Shown: piece by piece, positions 19,803 through 28,268 of the stretch
Layout: each line of letters opens with the position of its first letter
Numbering within the stretch: the stretch's first letter is position 1
Assembly (NCBI GenBank): GCA_905235445.1
Contig: CAJOLJ010000027.1
Coordinates: 1-53,917 of the forward strand
Origin: an uncultured Bacteroidales bacterium
GTDB lineage: Bacteria > Bacteroidota > Bacteroidia > Bacteroidales > UBA932
Direction of reading: 5' to 3'
DNA length: 53,917 bases
The notes under the pieces: generated by a model
Database searches by the model: none
What the model saw: only the letters and a program-made list of their open reading frames with translations
What the model was told of the DNA's origin: nothing
Made by a program: the position numbers and the translations under genes

Positions 19803-20339
19803 TTATTGTTCTTCTTTTTCGGAGAGTGTCTTCACGAGGCCTGCGATAAGCTGGCCACCACCATTCTGGAGGGAGGAGATGACATTGCGCATAGGGCTCT
19901 GGAGAAGTCCGATGATGTCGCCGATGAGTTCCTCGCGGCTCTTGATGGAGCAGAGTTCGTCGATCTTGTCGGCACCTATGAATGCGCACTCCTGGACGTA
20001 AGCGCCTTTGAGGACGGGCTTGTCAAGTTTGGTCTCCTTCGTGAACTCCTTGATGAGCTTCGCAGGAGCGTTGGCGGCTTCGGTGAACATGACGGCGGTG
20101 TTGCCTTCAAGTACCTTGCCGATGGCCATCATTTCCTCATTGCCGCTCTCCTTGATCACATGATTGAGGAGGGTGTTCTTCACGACTGCGAGCTTGATGC
20201 CTTTCTCGAAGCAGGCACGACGGAGCTTTGCAGTGTCCTCGGCATTGAGGCCGGCGATGTCAGTTACATAGAAATTGGGAGTCTTCTCGAGCTGAGCTGA
20301 CAGGGATTCAATTATCTGGGCTTTAAGTTCCTTTTTCAT
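19803..20339 (-). CDS. rplJ: 50S ribosomal protein L10
   Basis: The 178-residue L10 has the expected N-terminal 23S-binding domain (YVTDIAGLNAEDTAKLRR, LAVVKNTLLNHVI) and an amphipathic C-terminal helix that binds L7/L12 dimers. It anchors the ribosomal stalk. The gene begins only 11 bases after rplA. There is therefore no room between the genes for the L10 leader structure that controls rplJ in many other bacteria; any such element would have to lie inside rplA. Confidence 0.97.
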   Translation of the reverse strand: MKKELKAQIIESLSAQLEKTPNFYVTDIAGLNAEDTAKLRRACFEKGIKLAVVKNTLLNHVIKESGNEEMMAIGKVLEGNTAVMFTEAANAPAKLIKEFTKETKLDKPVLKGAYVQECAFIGADKIDELCSIKSREELIGDIIGLLQSPMRNVISSLQNGGGQLIAGLVKTLSEKEEQ

Positions 20340-20350
20340 GGTATTGAATT

Positions 20351-21052
20351 TTATTTGTCAGCAGTGAAAGTCTTCACATCAAGCTTGATGGCCGGGGACA
20401 TGGTGGTGCAGATGGCTGCAGCCTTGAGGTATGTTCCCTTGAGGGTCTGGGGCTTGAGTTTGATGATTTCCGAGATGACGGCCTTTGCGTTCTGGTTGAT
20501 TGCTTCGGGGGTGAAAGATACCTTGCCGATTGCTGTGTGTACAATACCGGTCTTGTCGACCTTGAAGTCGATCTTACCGGCCTTCACTGCCTTGACAGCA
20601 CCTGCGATGTCCATTGTCACGGTACCGGTCTTGGGGTTAGGCATGAGTCCGCGGGGACCGAGGATACGTCCGATGGGACCAACCTTTGCCATGACTGAAG
20701 GGGTACATATGACAACGTCGATATCTGTCCAGCCGCCCTTGATTTTGTCGATGTATTCGTCGAGACCTACATAGTCGGCACCTGCCGCCTTGGCTTCCTC
20801 AACCTTGTCGGGTGTACAGAGTACGAGGACCCTTACGACCTTTCCGGTTCCGTTGGGGAGGGTGACGACGCCACGGACCATCTGGTTGGCCTTGCGGGGG
20901 TCAACGCCGAGGTTCACGTGCAGTTCAACGGAAGCGTCGAACTTGGTATAGGTGATGTCCTTGAGAAGAGCACATGCCTCAGGGAGCTCATAGAGCTTGT
21001 GAGAGTCAAATTTACCCTTGACCTCTTTCTGATTCTTAGTAAGTTTTGCCAT
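20351..21052 (-). CDS. rplA: 50S ribosomal protein L1
   Basis: The 233-residue L1 protein is full length. Diagnostic segments are [49 protein letters not shown] and the C-terminal [21 protein letters not shown]1 binds 23S rRNA helix 76 at the E-site side and in many bacteria represses its own rplK-rplA message. It lies 11 bases downstream of rplK and 11 upstream of rplJ, so the three genes are tightly coupled. Confidence 0.97.
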   Translation of the reverse strand: MAKLTKNQKEVKGKFDSHKLYELPEACALLKDITYTKFDASVELHVNLGVDPRKANQMVRGVVTLPNGTGKVVRVLVLCTPDKVEEAKAAGADYVGLDEYIDKIKGGWTDIDVVICTPSVMAKVGPIGRILGPRGLMPNPKTGTVTMDIAGAVKAVKAGKIDFKVDKTGIVHTAIGKVSFTPEAINQNAKAVISEIIKLKPQTLKGTYLKAAAICTTMSPAIKLDVKTFTADK

Positions 21053-21063
21053 GACTCTATCTC

Positions 21064-21510
21064 TTATTTAACATCTGCGGGGAATTCACCTGTAACTTTG
21101 ATACCCATGCTGCGGGCTGTACCGGCGACCATCGTCATTGCGCTCTTCAGTGTGAAGGCATTGAGGTCGGGCATCTTGCTTTCAGCTATGGTCCTCACCT
21201 GGTCCCAGGTAACGGTAGCCACCTTGTTGCGGTTAGGCTGGCCGGAACCCTTCTGGATCTTTGCGGCCTCTTTCAGGGAGACTGCCACAGGGGGCTGCTT
21301 GACGACGAAACTGAAGGTCTTGTCAGAATATACAGTGATGACTACAGGCAGCACCTTTCCGGCCATGCTCTGGGTGGCGGCATTGAACTGCTTGCAGAAA
21401 TCCATGATATTCAGCTGCCTTGAACCGAGGGCCGGTCCTACAGGCGGTGCAGGATTCGCTGCTCCGCCTTTGATCTGGAGCTTAATGAATCCAGTTACTT
21501 CTTTTGCCAT
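21064..21510 (-). CDS. rplK: 50S ribosomal protein L11
   Basis: The 148-residue protein is a typical L11: [37 protein letters not shown], a Pro-rich linker, and the C-terminal rRNA-binding domain ending [20 protein letters not shown]11 binds the GTPase-associated centre and is needed for stringent-response sensing of uncharged tRNA. It follows nusG by 9 bases. Confidence 0.97.
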   Translation of the reverse strand: MAKEVTGFIKLQIKGGAANPAPPVGPALGSRQLNIMDFCKQFNAATQSMAGKVLPVVITVYSDKTFSFVVKQPPVAVSLKEAAKIQKGSGQPNRNKVATVTWDQVRTIAESKMPDLNAFTLKSAMTMVAGTARSMGIKVTGEFPADVK

Positions 21511-21519
21511 GATTTGCTG

Positions 21520-22092
21520 CTATTCTTTTGTTACTTGATTAAAGTTGAGTTCCAGCGGGGTTCTCCTGCCGAAGATCATTACTACGACCTTGAGCTTGCT
21601 TCTGTCCTCGATTATCTCTTCTATCGTTCCTTCGAAATCCTTGAAAGGTCCGTCCGTTATCTTGACAGAGTCACCGACCTCGTAATCCACTTTCGTGATT
21701 ATGATCTCGTTGTTCTCGATGTCCTCGTCCTGCTGTCCTAGAAGTCTCTTGACTTCCTCATCCGACAGGGGAATCGGCTCCCTTTCATTTACGCCTTTCT
21801 TGCTGCTTCTCTCCGTAAGGAACCCGGACATACCAGGGATGAGCGAGCGGATGGTGTACTGCAGTTCAGGGCTGAGTTCGGTCTCGATGAAGACATAACC
21901 CGAGTAGAGGAGTCTCTCGTTTGCGATCCTCTTGTTGTTCTTTATGGCGTATGTCGTTTCGGTAGGAATGAGGATCTGAGAGACCAGACCCTTGAGGTTG
22001 GGATTTCTTTCGATTTCCTTTTCTAGATATTCCTTTGCTTTCCTTTCTTTGCCTCCTGCTGTCCTAAGGACGTACCATTTCTTTTCGCCCAT
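21520..22092 (-). CDS. nusG: Transcription elongation/antitermination factor NusG
   Basis: The 190-residue protein begins KKWYVLRTAGGKERKAKEYL, the NGN domain that contacts the RNA polymerase clamp. It ends with a KOW domain (VDYEVGDSVKITDGPFKDFE) that binds Rho or ribosomal protein S10. Length and position between secE and rplK are as in most bacteria. The linker (about 105-135) is longer and more charged than in E. coli (ERSSKKGVNEREPIPLSDEE), which is usual for Bacteroidota. Confidence 0.96.
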   Translation of the reverse strand: MGEKKWYVLRTAGGKERKAKEYLEKEIERNPNLKGLVSQILIPTETTYAIKNNKRIANERLLYSGYVFIETELSPELQYTIRSLIPGMSGFLTERSSKKGVNEREPIPLSDEEVKRLLGQQDEDIENNEIIITKVDYEVGDSVKITDGPFKDFEGTIEEIIEDRSKLKVVVMIFGRRTPLELNFNQVTKE

Positions 22093-22133
22093 GGTAATGT
22101 ATCCGCGATTTGTTCAGCTAGCGCTGAGTTCTT

Positions 22134-22322
22134 TTAGAGAGTATAGATCCAAGTCATTGCATGCTGGATTAAGTAGTCGACAACGAACAGAGCTATGGCG
22201 AGGATGACTGTCGTAACCATGACAAGAATGGCAGAGCTCTGCAGCTTTGCCCATGTCGGCCACGTCACCTTCTTCGTCAGTTCTGTGTAAGACTCCTTAC
22301 AATAGTTAATGAACTTTCTCAT
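22134..22322 (-). CDS. secE: Protein translocase subunit SecE
   Basis: The 62-residue single-helix SecE starts at the ATG at 22322 (MRKFINYCKESYTELTKKVT); the longer frame starts with GTG and adds six unconserved residues. The conserved amphipathic segment ESYTELTKKVTWPTWAKLQ precedes one transmembrane helix (about 29-52). SecE clamps SecY in the inner-membrane translocon. It lies between tRNA-Trp and nusG, its standard place. Confidence 0.93.
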   Translation of the reverse strand: MRKFINYCKESYTELTKKVTWPTWAKLQSSAILVMVTTVILAIALFVVDYLIQHAMTWIYTL

Positions 22323-22400
22323 CTTTACTTTAATGGACACGGTCTATTGGAAGCGGGTGACCGGGTCTGTTAAACATTACCAAATCGTAACCTTTGATAT

Positions 22401-22474
22401 TGGCAGGGGAAGCAGGATTCGAACCCACATCGACGGTTTTGGAGACCGCTGAACTACCCTTGTTCTATTCCCCT
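22401..22474 (-). tRNA. tRNA-Trp (CCA anticodon)
   Basis: A complete cloverleaf on the minus strand: acceptor AGGGGAA pairs with TTCCCCT, the anticodon loop is CTCCAAA with anticodon CCA, and the T-arm contains GTTCGAATC. The 3' CCA is encoded. It lies between tuf and secE, as in many bacteria, and is probably cut from a common transcript. Confidence 0.95.
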
Positions 22475-22478
22475 GGGA

Positions 22479-22502
22479 CCCTGCGGGTTGTTGTCCGCAG
22501 GG
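22479..22502 (-). other. Hairpin between tuf and tRNA-Trp
   Basis: CCCTGCGG and CCGCAGGG form a perfect 8-bp stem around GTTGTTGT, 4 bases before the tRNA-Trp 5' end. No T-run follows, so a processing or stabilising element is more likely than a terminator. Confidence 0.55.
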
Positions 22503-22524
22503 CTTGAAATAATCCTACGTCGGA

Positions 22525-23718
22525 TTATTCGATGATTCCGATAACCTGACCGGCACCTACGGTACGGCCACCTTCACGGATAGCGAACTGGAGTCCCTGG
22601 TTGATAGCTACGGGAGTGATGAGCTTCACAGTGATTTCCACGTTATCGCCAGGCATCACCATCTCTACGCCTTCGGGGAGAGAGATCTCACCGGTAACGT
22701 CGAGGGTACGGATGAAGAACTGAGGACGATAGTGATTGTGGAAAGGAGTGTGACGTCCACCTTCCTCTTTCTTGAGGACGTAGATCTGGGCCTTGAACTC
22801 GGTATGAGGAGTGATGCTGCCGGGCTTGGCAACGACCTCACCGCGCTTTACTTCCTTCTTGTCGATACCACGGAGGAGGAGTCCTACGTTGTCGCCAGCC
22901 TCACCGGTAGGGAGGAGCTTGCGGAACATCTCGACACCTGTTACGACGGTCTTGCGAGGCTCGTCACCGAAACCTACGAGCTCAACCTGATCGTTGACGT
23001 GGATGGTACCAGCCTCAATACGGCCAGTAACGACGGTACCACGACCGGTGATTGAGAAGATGTCCTCGATAGGCATGAGGAAGTCCTTGTCAACAAGGCG
23101 GACAGGGAGGGGAATGTACTCATCGACGCTGTCCATGAGCTCCATTACCTTGTCCTCCCACTCGGGCTCACCGTTGAGTGCGCCGAGGGCGGAACCGCGG
23201 ATGATGGGGCAATCCTCATCGAAGTTGTAGAAACCGAGGAGGTCACGGATCTCCATCTCAACGAGGTCAAGCATTTCCTCATCGTCAACGAGGTCGACCT
23301 TGTTCATGAACACAAGGATCTTAGGGACGTTGACCTGACGGGCGAGCAGGATGTGCTCACGGGTCTGAGGCATAGGACCGTCAGTGGCGGCGACTACGAG
23401 GATAGCTCCGTCCATCTGGGCAGCACCGGTAACCATGTTCTTAACGTAGTCAGCATGGCCAGGGCAGTCTACGTGAGCATAGTGACGATTTGCGGTCTCG
23501 TACTCTACGTGTGCAGAGTTGATGGTGATACCACGCTCCTTCTCTTCAGGGGCATTGTCGATCTGGTCGAAGGACTTTACCTTGTCTGCATTACCGGCGA
23601 CCCTCGCAGCGAGGACCTTGGTGATGGCAGCGGTGAGAGTGGTCTTACCGTGGTCAACATGGCCAATTGTACCGATGTTGACATGCGGTTTGGTTCTCTG
23701 GAATGTTTCTTTTGCCAT
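22525..23718 (-). CDS. tuf: Elongation factor Tu
   Basis: The 397-residue EF-Tu is full length. GTPase motifs are [10 protein letters not shown] (about 19-28), the switch-I region [21 protein letters not shown] and NKVD. Domains II and III follow ([27 protein letters not shown]). It delivers aminoacyl-tRNA to the ribosome. It is preceded by four tRNA genes and followed by tRNA-Trp and secE in one apparent transcription unit driven by the promoter at 24193-24223. Only one tuf copy is seen in this window. Confidence 0.98.
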   Translation of the reverse strand: MAKETFQRTKPHVNIGTIGHVDHGKTTLTAAITKVLAARVAGNADKVKSFDQIDNAPEEKERGITINSAHVEYETANRHYAHVDCPGHADYVKNMVTGAAQMDGAILVVAATDGPMPQTREHILLARQVNVPKILVFMNKVDLVDDEEMLDLVEMEIRDLLGFYNFDEDCPIIRGSALGALNGEPEWEDKVMELMDSVDEYIPLPVRLVDKDFLMPIEDIFSITGRGTVVTGRIEAGTIHVNDQVELVGFGDEPRKTVVTGVEMFRKLLPTGEAGDNVGLLLRGIDKKEVKRGEVVAKPGSITPHTEFKAQIYVLKKEEGGRHTPFHNHYRPQFFIRTLDVTGEISLPEGVEMVMPGDNVEITVKLITPVAINQGLQFAIREGGRTVGAGQVIGIIE

Positions 23719-23808
23719 AATATTATGTTGTTAATTTGTTATTGCTTGTCCTTTACGCTTCAAGGGTGGTACAGGTTCCCCTGTATCGACCCAAGATGCC
23801 AAAAAGAG

Positions 23809-23880
<72 letters not shown>

Positions 23881-23884
23881 TTTG

Positions 23885-23962
23885 TGGAGCGGAAAACGAG
23901 GTTCGCGAACTCGCGACCCTCAGCTTGGAAGGCTGATGCTCTACCAACTGAGCTACTTCCGC
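23885..23962 (-). tRNA. tRNA-Gly (TCC anticodon)
   Basis: Acceptor GCGGAAG pairs with TTTCCGC (one G-T pair). The anticodon stem CAGCC/CTGAG contains loop TTCCAAG, anticodon TCC. The 3' CCA is encoded (23885-23887). Its 3' end lies 4 bases from the Thr(GGT) tRNA. Confidence 0.92.
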
Positions 23963-23972
23963 GTCACATTTG

Positions 23973-24054
23973 TGGGAGGAGAGGGATTCGAACCCCCGAA
24001 GGCATCGCCAGCAGATTTACAGTCTGCCCCAGTTGGCCACTTTGGTATCCTCCC
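23973..24054 (-). tRNA. tRNA-Tyr (GTA anticodon)
   Basis: An 82-base class II tRNA with a long variable arm (CTGGCGATGCCTTC region). Acceptor GGGAGGA pairs with TCCTCCC. Anticodon stem GCAGA/TCTGC encloses CTGTAAA, anticodon GTA. CCA is not encoded. Confidence 0.95.
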
Positions 24055-24096
24055 TGGTATATTTTGTATTTCAATTCTAGCAACTTGGCCGGAGTG

Positions 24097-24170
24097 AGCC
24101 GATAGAGGGATTCGAACCCACGACCCCGAGATTACAAATCACGTGCTCTGGCCAACTGAGCTATATCGGC
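24097..24170 (-). tRNA. tRNA-Thr (TGT anticodon)
   Basis: Acceptor GCCGATA pairs with TATCGGC. The anticodon loop TTTGTAA carries TGT. As drawn, the anticodon stem CGTGA/TCTCG and the T-stem GTGGG/CCCTC each contain one T-T opposition. CCA is not encoded. First gene after the operon promoter. Confidence 0.88.
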
Positions 24171-24192
24171 GTTTCCCCTTTCAAAGGGACTG

Positions 24193-24223
24193 CAAAGATA
24201 GTCATTATTTGACATTCTGCAAA
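24193..24223 (-). promoter_or_regulatory. Promoter of the tRNA-tuf-secE operon
   Basis: The minus strand has TTTG (24220-24223), 19 bases, then TATCTTTG (24193-24200), a full Bacteroidota consensus promoter. The first tRNA starts about 23 bases downstream of the -7 box. The promoter overlaps the last codons and stop of dxs. Confidence 0.85.
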
Positions 24224-26118
24224 TCTTTCCGAGAAATTTTAATCAATTTTTCAATTTCTGCGACAATTCCGCCACAATCCAGACTGCATTCAGCCCTCTG
24301 TGATGACTGTTTGTCTTCGCGGATGAACCTGTCAGGAATCCCCACTCCGTGGACATGGCAGAGAAGGTCGTTTGATGACAGGAACTCTGTCACTTCGGAG
24401 TAAAGGCCTCCCTTTATGGCACCTTCCTCGACGGTCAGGATTGCGTCGAAGTGTGTGGCTGCAAACTGGATGGCTTCGGTGTCGACAGGCTTCAGGAACC
24501 TCATGTCCCAGACTGCCGGTCTGAAGCCGAACTTTTCGGAAATGACTTCTCTTGCTTCCATTGCCCTCCACGCCTCGGGGCCCAGGGCAAGGACGGCGAT
24601 CCGTTCGCCTTCGCCTATGAGGCGGGCCTTCCCGAGGGGGATTTCCTCGTACGGTCCCTCTTCCCAGTCCCTCCCTTCACCGCAGCCGCGCGGATACCTT
24701 ATTATATAAGGGCCCTTATGGGAGTCCTGCAGCGAGGAGTACATCATGTTCTTGAGGTCGGTCTCGTCGCTGGGTGCGGCAATTGTCACACCGGGGATCG
24801 GACGCAGGAATGAAAGGTCATAGCAACCGTTGTGGGTGGGGCCGTCTTCCCCGACCAGCCCGCTTCTGTCAAGGCAGAATACGACACTGAGCCCCTGGAG
24901 GGCCACATCGTGGATAATCTGGTCATATGCCCTCTGTGAGAAAGAGGAGTATATGTTGCAAACAGGTTTCATGCCTCCGGCGGCAAGCCCTGCGGAGAAT
25001 GTCACTGCGTGTTCTTCCTCTATCCCCACGTCGAAGAACTGACCTGGGAGTTCCTTGGCGAAAGCGGTCATCCCGCAGCCCGTTGCCATCGCGGGAGTGA
25101 TGCCGAGTATTCTCTTGTCTTTCCTGGCAAGGTCAAGCAGCACCTTGCCGAAAACGTCCTGGTACCTGTCCGCCTTGTACTGAGTGGGGATCCTTTCCCC
25201 GGTTTCGGGGTTGAACCTGCCGGGGGCATGCCAAACGACGGGGTCTTTCTCGGCAGCGGGATAGCCCTTGCCCTTGGTGGTGCACACATGCAGTATTCTC
25301 GGCCCTGACAGGTTACGGATGCGTCTGAAGGCGTTTACCACCTGACCGATGTTGTTCCCGTCGATCGGTCCGAAATAACGGAACCCCAGGGACTCGAAGA
25401 AAGCCCCGCCGGAACTTCTCACCAGGTTGGATTTAGTGTCCTTGGTTATCTTCTGGAGGAGGGAGCGGAAGGATCCCTCGCCCATGTGGTCCCAGATTTT
25501 CTTCTTGAGGGAATTGTAACGGCTGGAAGTGGTGAGTTTCAGGAGATACTCATGGAATGCACCGATGTTGTCGTCTATGGACTGGTCATTGTCATTGAGG
25601 ACGATAAGAAGGTCATCTCCCGAGGCTCCTGCATTGTTGAGACCCTCTATGGCAAGACCTCCGGTAAGGGCTCCGTCACCTATGATGGCAATGACCTTTG
25701 AATTATCCCCGTTCATTTTTGCCGCACGGGCGAGACCCAGTGCCGCGGAAATGGAAGTGGAGGAATGACCTGCACCGAAAGCATCGTAAGGACTCTCGGA
25801 CATTTTTGGGAATCCGCTTATTCCATTCCTCGTGCGAAGGCCGCAGAATGCTTTGCGCCTGCCCGTGAGAATCTTGTGGGCATAGGCCTGGTGGCCTACG
25901 TCGAACACTATCTTGTCCTGTGGGGTGTCGTATACATAATGAAGCCCCACTATCAGTTCGACTGCCCCGAGGCTGGAGCCCAGGTGACCGGGGTTCCGGG
26001 AGCAGCAGTCAATCATGTACTGGCGTATCTCCGTACAGAGGATTTCCAATTCGTCTATGGTCAAGCCCTTGATGTCCTCGGGGGAGTTGACCTTGTCCAA
26101 AAGAGTATATTGTGGCAT
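24205..26118 (-). CDS. dxs: 1-deoxy-D-xylulose-5-phosphate synthase
   Basis: This 637-residue thiamine-diphosphate enzyme condenses pyruvate and glyceraldehyde 3-phosphate, the first step of the MEP isoprenoid pathway. Start is at MPQYTLLDKV (26118); the longer frame adds 32 unconserved residues upstream and runs across the promoter. Seen motifs are FDVGHQAYAHKILTGR, the ThDP/magnesium site GDGALTGGLAIEGLNNAG, the catalytic EEHAVTFSAGLAAGG and the pyrimidine-domain DRSGLVGEDGPTHNG. The C-terminal transketolase domain is complete. It is monocistronic by appearance, with its own promoter. Confidence 0.96.
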   Translation of the reverse strand: MPQYTLLDKVNSPEDIKGLTIDELEILCTEIRQYMIDCCSRNPGHLGSSLGAVELIVGLHYVYDTPQDKIVFDVGHQAYAHKILTGRRKAFCGLRTRNGISGFPKMSESPYDAFGAGHSSTSISAALGLARAAKMNGDNSKVIAIIGDGALTGGLAIEGLNNAGASGDDLLIVLNDNDQSIDDNIGAFHEYLLKLTTSSRYNSLKKKIWDHMGEGSFRSLLQKITKDTKSNLVRSSGGAFFESLGFRYFGPIDGNNIGQVVNAFRRIRNLSGPRILHVCTTKGKGYPAAEKDPVVWHAPGRFNPETGERIPTQYKADRYQDVFGKVLLDLARKDKRILGITPAMATGCGMTAFAKELPGQFFDVGIEEEHAVTFSAGLAAGGMKPVCNIYSSFSQRAYDQIIHDVALQGLSVVFCLDRSGLVGEDGPTHNGCYDLSFLRPIPGVTIAAPSDETDLKNMMYSSLQDSHKGPYIIRYPRGCGEGRDWEEGPYEEIPLGKARLIGEGERIAVLALGPEAWRAMEAREVISEKFGFRPAVWDMRFLKPVDTEAIQFAATHFDAILTVEEGAIKGGLYSEVTEFLSSNDLLCHVHGVGIPDRFIREDKQSSQRAECSLDCGGIVAEIEKLIKISRKDLQNVK

Positions 26119-26156
26119 TCCTATTTCGCTTTCATGCCCAAGTGGGCATAGGAATG

Positions 26157-26190
26157 CAAAGATAACAAATAATCCTTCGATTCCTGCAAA
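26157..26190 (-). promoter_or_regulatory. dxs promoter
   Basis: The minus strand has TATCTTTG (26157-26164), a perfect -7 box, with TTTG at 26187-26190 after 22 bases, slightly longer than the ideal spacing. The box is 38 bases before the dxs ATG. Confidence 0.65.
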
Positions 26191-26214
26191 AACTTCAAGT
26201 GCTGAAAATCCCAA

Positions 26215-26932
26215 GTTTTAAGGGGCGAGGGGCGTACGAGTCGTTTTGGTGCGCTAGCCGCCCGTGTGTGGCAATTGTCCCCCGGCTGCGACCATGTCCG
26301 GAATTATCCCCTCTTCTTTCTATATGTCAAGGTTGAGTCGAATGTCCGATTCCCCACGGAAACTGCTTCTCTCAATGAGAGGGGTCGGCACTCACCCCGG
26401 GTAAGTTGCAGCTCCCGTCTCCCAACTCATTCCATTATGTATTGGATAATAGGTAAACAAATGTGAGAATTATCTCTATAACTATGCAAAAAGAAGGTTT
26501 GCCGCTTTCCTTGGTCAAGGGCTGAATTTGACTTCCGGTTGTCGAAACACGTATAATAATCGCCTTTTTTCGGGGGGGGTGTTGTAAAAATGCAAGGTCT
26601 GTTTTTGTAAATTTGAAAACTTTGGTGTTAACGCAAATTGACAAACGTGTAAATTTGTAGCGTGCTTATGTTAAAATCTAATCAAACCATAAATGACAGG
26701 AATTATGCCGTATTGAAATGGAATTGAAATGATAACCATCCGTTTTTCGGTGTATTTTAAAATGCAAATCCAGTTATTTGTGAATTTAAGGATAATCCCA
26801 TTGCGGCATACGGATTGATTTGATTGTCGGGAAGGATTTAACACTGAATTTGGATAGATGGACACATTTTTCGTGAAGAATCACCTACATCCCATTCTAT
26901 TATGGACTCTCTTTTGCAGCGCTGAATGACCT
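26215..26932. other. Long intergenic region, AT-rich in its right two thirds
   Basis: No gene is supported in these 718 bases. The left third is GC-rich and holds three loosely similar short stretches ending in TCCCC (around 26272, 26300 and 26350). From about 26430 the composition turns AT-rich and includes a G-run (26572-26579) and a diverged direct repeat. Two minus-strand frames of 64-69 codons exist but start with no credible signal and share only the repeat. Confidence 0.5.
26552..26800. repeat. Diverged direct repeat pair upstream of the AraC-type gene
   Basis: Copy one (about 26552-26620) and copy two (about 26731-26797) share, in order, TTTTTCGG, a GTGT/TGTT stretch, TAAAA(A)TGCAA and a TTTGT(A/G)AATTT block. 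Overall they look about two-thirds identical over about 65 bases, spaced by about 180 bases. Nature unknown: degraded mobile sequence or paired regulatory elements. Confidence 0.4.
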
Positions 26933-28078
26933 ATGGAATCGACATCGATATTCATATATAGAATTCTATATACGGCCATGCTTACATTTTTTTATGTGCT
27001 GGCCTTTTATCTGCTCTGTTCTTCGAGGAATGCTTTCGGCAATCAAATCATCACCGACCAACGTCTCCGTCGTCAAGCCGGTTGGATGATTTTTGCGGAG
27101 GCATCGCTGTATCTTGTAAACATTCCTCTATACTACGTCAAAGATGTCAATACGGTGCAGGTTGTCTCCATAACAATGGATTTGTTGGTAGGGTTCCCAC
27201 TCATTTTTCGATTCTTGTTCTCCCTTCTGCAGGATAAGAAACACCTCCCGGATAGTTTGTTGTGGTTATTCCTAATCCCTCTGGTACCGCTCATTCTGTG
27301 GTTCATTACACACAATGTACTGTTGATTTGGATTCTTTTTGTAGTCTCCATATGTCTGATTGCTTTTTTCGTCCTTCTTTACTTAAGGTCACTTCGCGAG
27401 TACAGGTCTTTTCTTCTTGACAACTTCGCCGACCTTGAGAGCAAGGAGGTCATGTGGAGCTATAACCTCATTATCGCTTTTACTATTCTTGAGATTGTCT
27501 ATTTCATTGCTTGGAGCCAAGTTTCATCATTATCATATAAGTCGTTTTGGCCGTTTCTTTTCCAAATAATGGAAGCTGCGTTAATGGCCTTTATCGTCCT
27601 GCGCATTGACCGGCAGCAAGTGCTTACCGTTCCTTCCAATACTGGACCCCAGGAAGATATTCAGGAAGATTATAATACGATAGAACCAACTGAAAAAGAA
27701 GAGACTGTGGGTGATCCGGTTGTCAGCAGGATGGAGATCCTACTGAAAAAGTTCTGTGAAGAACCGGGGCTTTATCGTCAGCAGGACCTATCCCTCTCCG
27801 CTCTTGCTTCTGCCTGCGGAACTAACCGCACGTATCTAGGTCGTTATTTCTCCGCTAACGGTGTAACATATAATTCGTATATCAACGGTCTTCGCATCAG
27901 CTGGTTCCAAAACGCCATGCTTTCCGCAATGAAGGGAGACCCCAAGGAAGTCCCATCCATTAAGAGTCTTTCCATAGACAGCGGCTTCTCCAGCTACGAC
28001 ACATTCTCCCGCGCTTTCCATTCCGTCACAGGTACGTCCGTGAAACAGTGGCTCCTTGACATGGAAAACAAAAGCTGA
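26933..28078 (+). CDS. Membrane-embedded AraC-family transcriptional regulator
   Basis: A 381-residue protein with about seven predicted membrane helices in its first 225 residues (for example YTAMLTFFYVLAFYLLC, LLWLFLIPLVPLILWFI and LLIWILFVVSICLIAFFVLL). A charged linker (about 230-265) leads to a C-terminal AraC/XylS double helix-turn-helix (about 275-378; LSLSALASACGTNRTYLGRYF, then SIDSGFSSYDTFSRAFHSVTG). Such integral-membrane AraC proteins occur in Bacteroidota; their signal is generally unknown. The gene has clearly more A/T at third positions than its neighbours. The MFS transporter starts 190 bases downstream on the same strand and is the obvious candidate target, but that is inference. 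Confidence 0.85.
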   Translation: MESTSIFIYRILYTAMLTFFYVLAFYLLCSSRNAFGNQIITDQRLRRQAGWMIFAEASLYLVNIPLYYVKDVNTVQVVSITMDLLVGFPLIFRFLFSLLQDKKHLPDSLLWLFLIPLVPLILWFITHNVLLIWILFVVSICLIAFFVLLYLRSLREYRSFLLDNFADLESKEVMWSYNLIIAFTILEIVYFIAWSQVSSLSYKSFWPFLFQIMEAALMAFIVLRIDRQQVLTVPSNTGPQEDIQEDYNTIEPTEKEETVGDPVVSRMEILLKKFCEEPGLYRQQDLSLSALASACGTNRTYLGRYFSANGVTYNSYINGLRISWFQNAMLSAMKGDPKEVPSIKSLSIDSGFSSYDTFSRAFHSVTGTSVKQWLLDMENKS

Positions 28079-28118
28079 GCACTTTATCTGTACCATTCAT
28101 TTAAGTCCGTTCCAGGCG

Positions 28119-28142
28119 CTGCCCAAGCTTCTTTTTGGGCAG
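28119..28142. other. Hairpin after the AraC-type gene
   Basis: CTGCCCAA and TTGGGCAG form a perfect 8-bp stem around GCTTCTTT, 40 bases after the stop. No T-run follows on the plus strand. It may weakly terminate the regulator transcript before the MFS gene. Confidence 0.45.
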
Positions 28143-28268
28143 AACCTAAGTCAGTGTCCCTAAAATGTAGTAACTTTACGCCGATGAGCCAATAATGACC
28201 CCATCTGGGATTATTATTCACTTTTCATTCATTTTTTGATCCCCACTGCAGATAAAACAACTTTAGAT

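Noticed and set aside
22479..22502. Hairpin after tuf as a terminator
   Set aside because: Lacks a T-run and lies directly before tRNA-Trp, so a processing or spacer role is more likely.
24010..24403. Plus-strand frames across the tRNA cluster
   Set aside because: They run over tRNA genes and the dxs end; products reflect tRNA sequence.
26435..26865. Two minus-strand frames of 64-69 codons in the AT-rich gap
   Set aside because: No convincing start or ribosome-binding signals. Their similarity comes from the DNA repeat and includes a G-run; no family resemblance.
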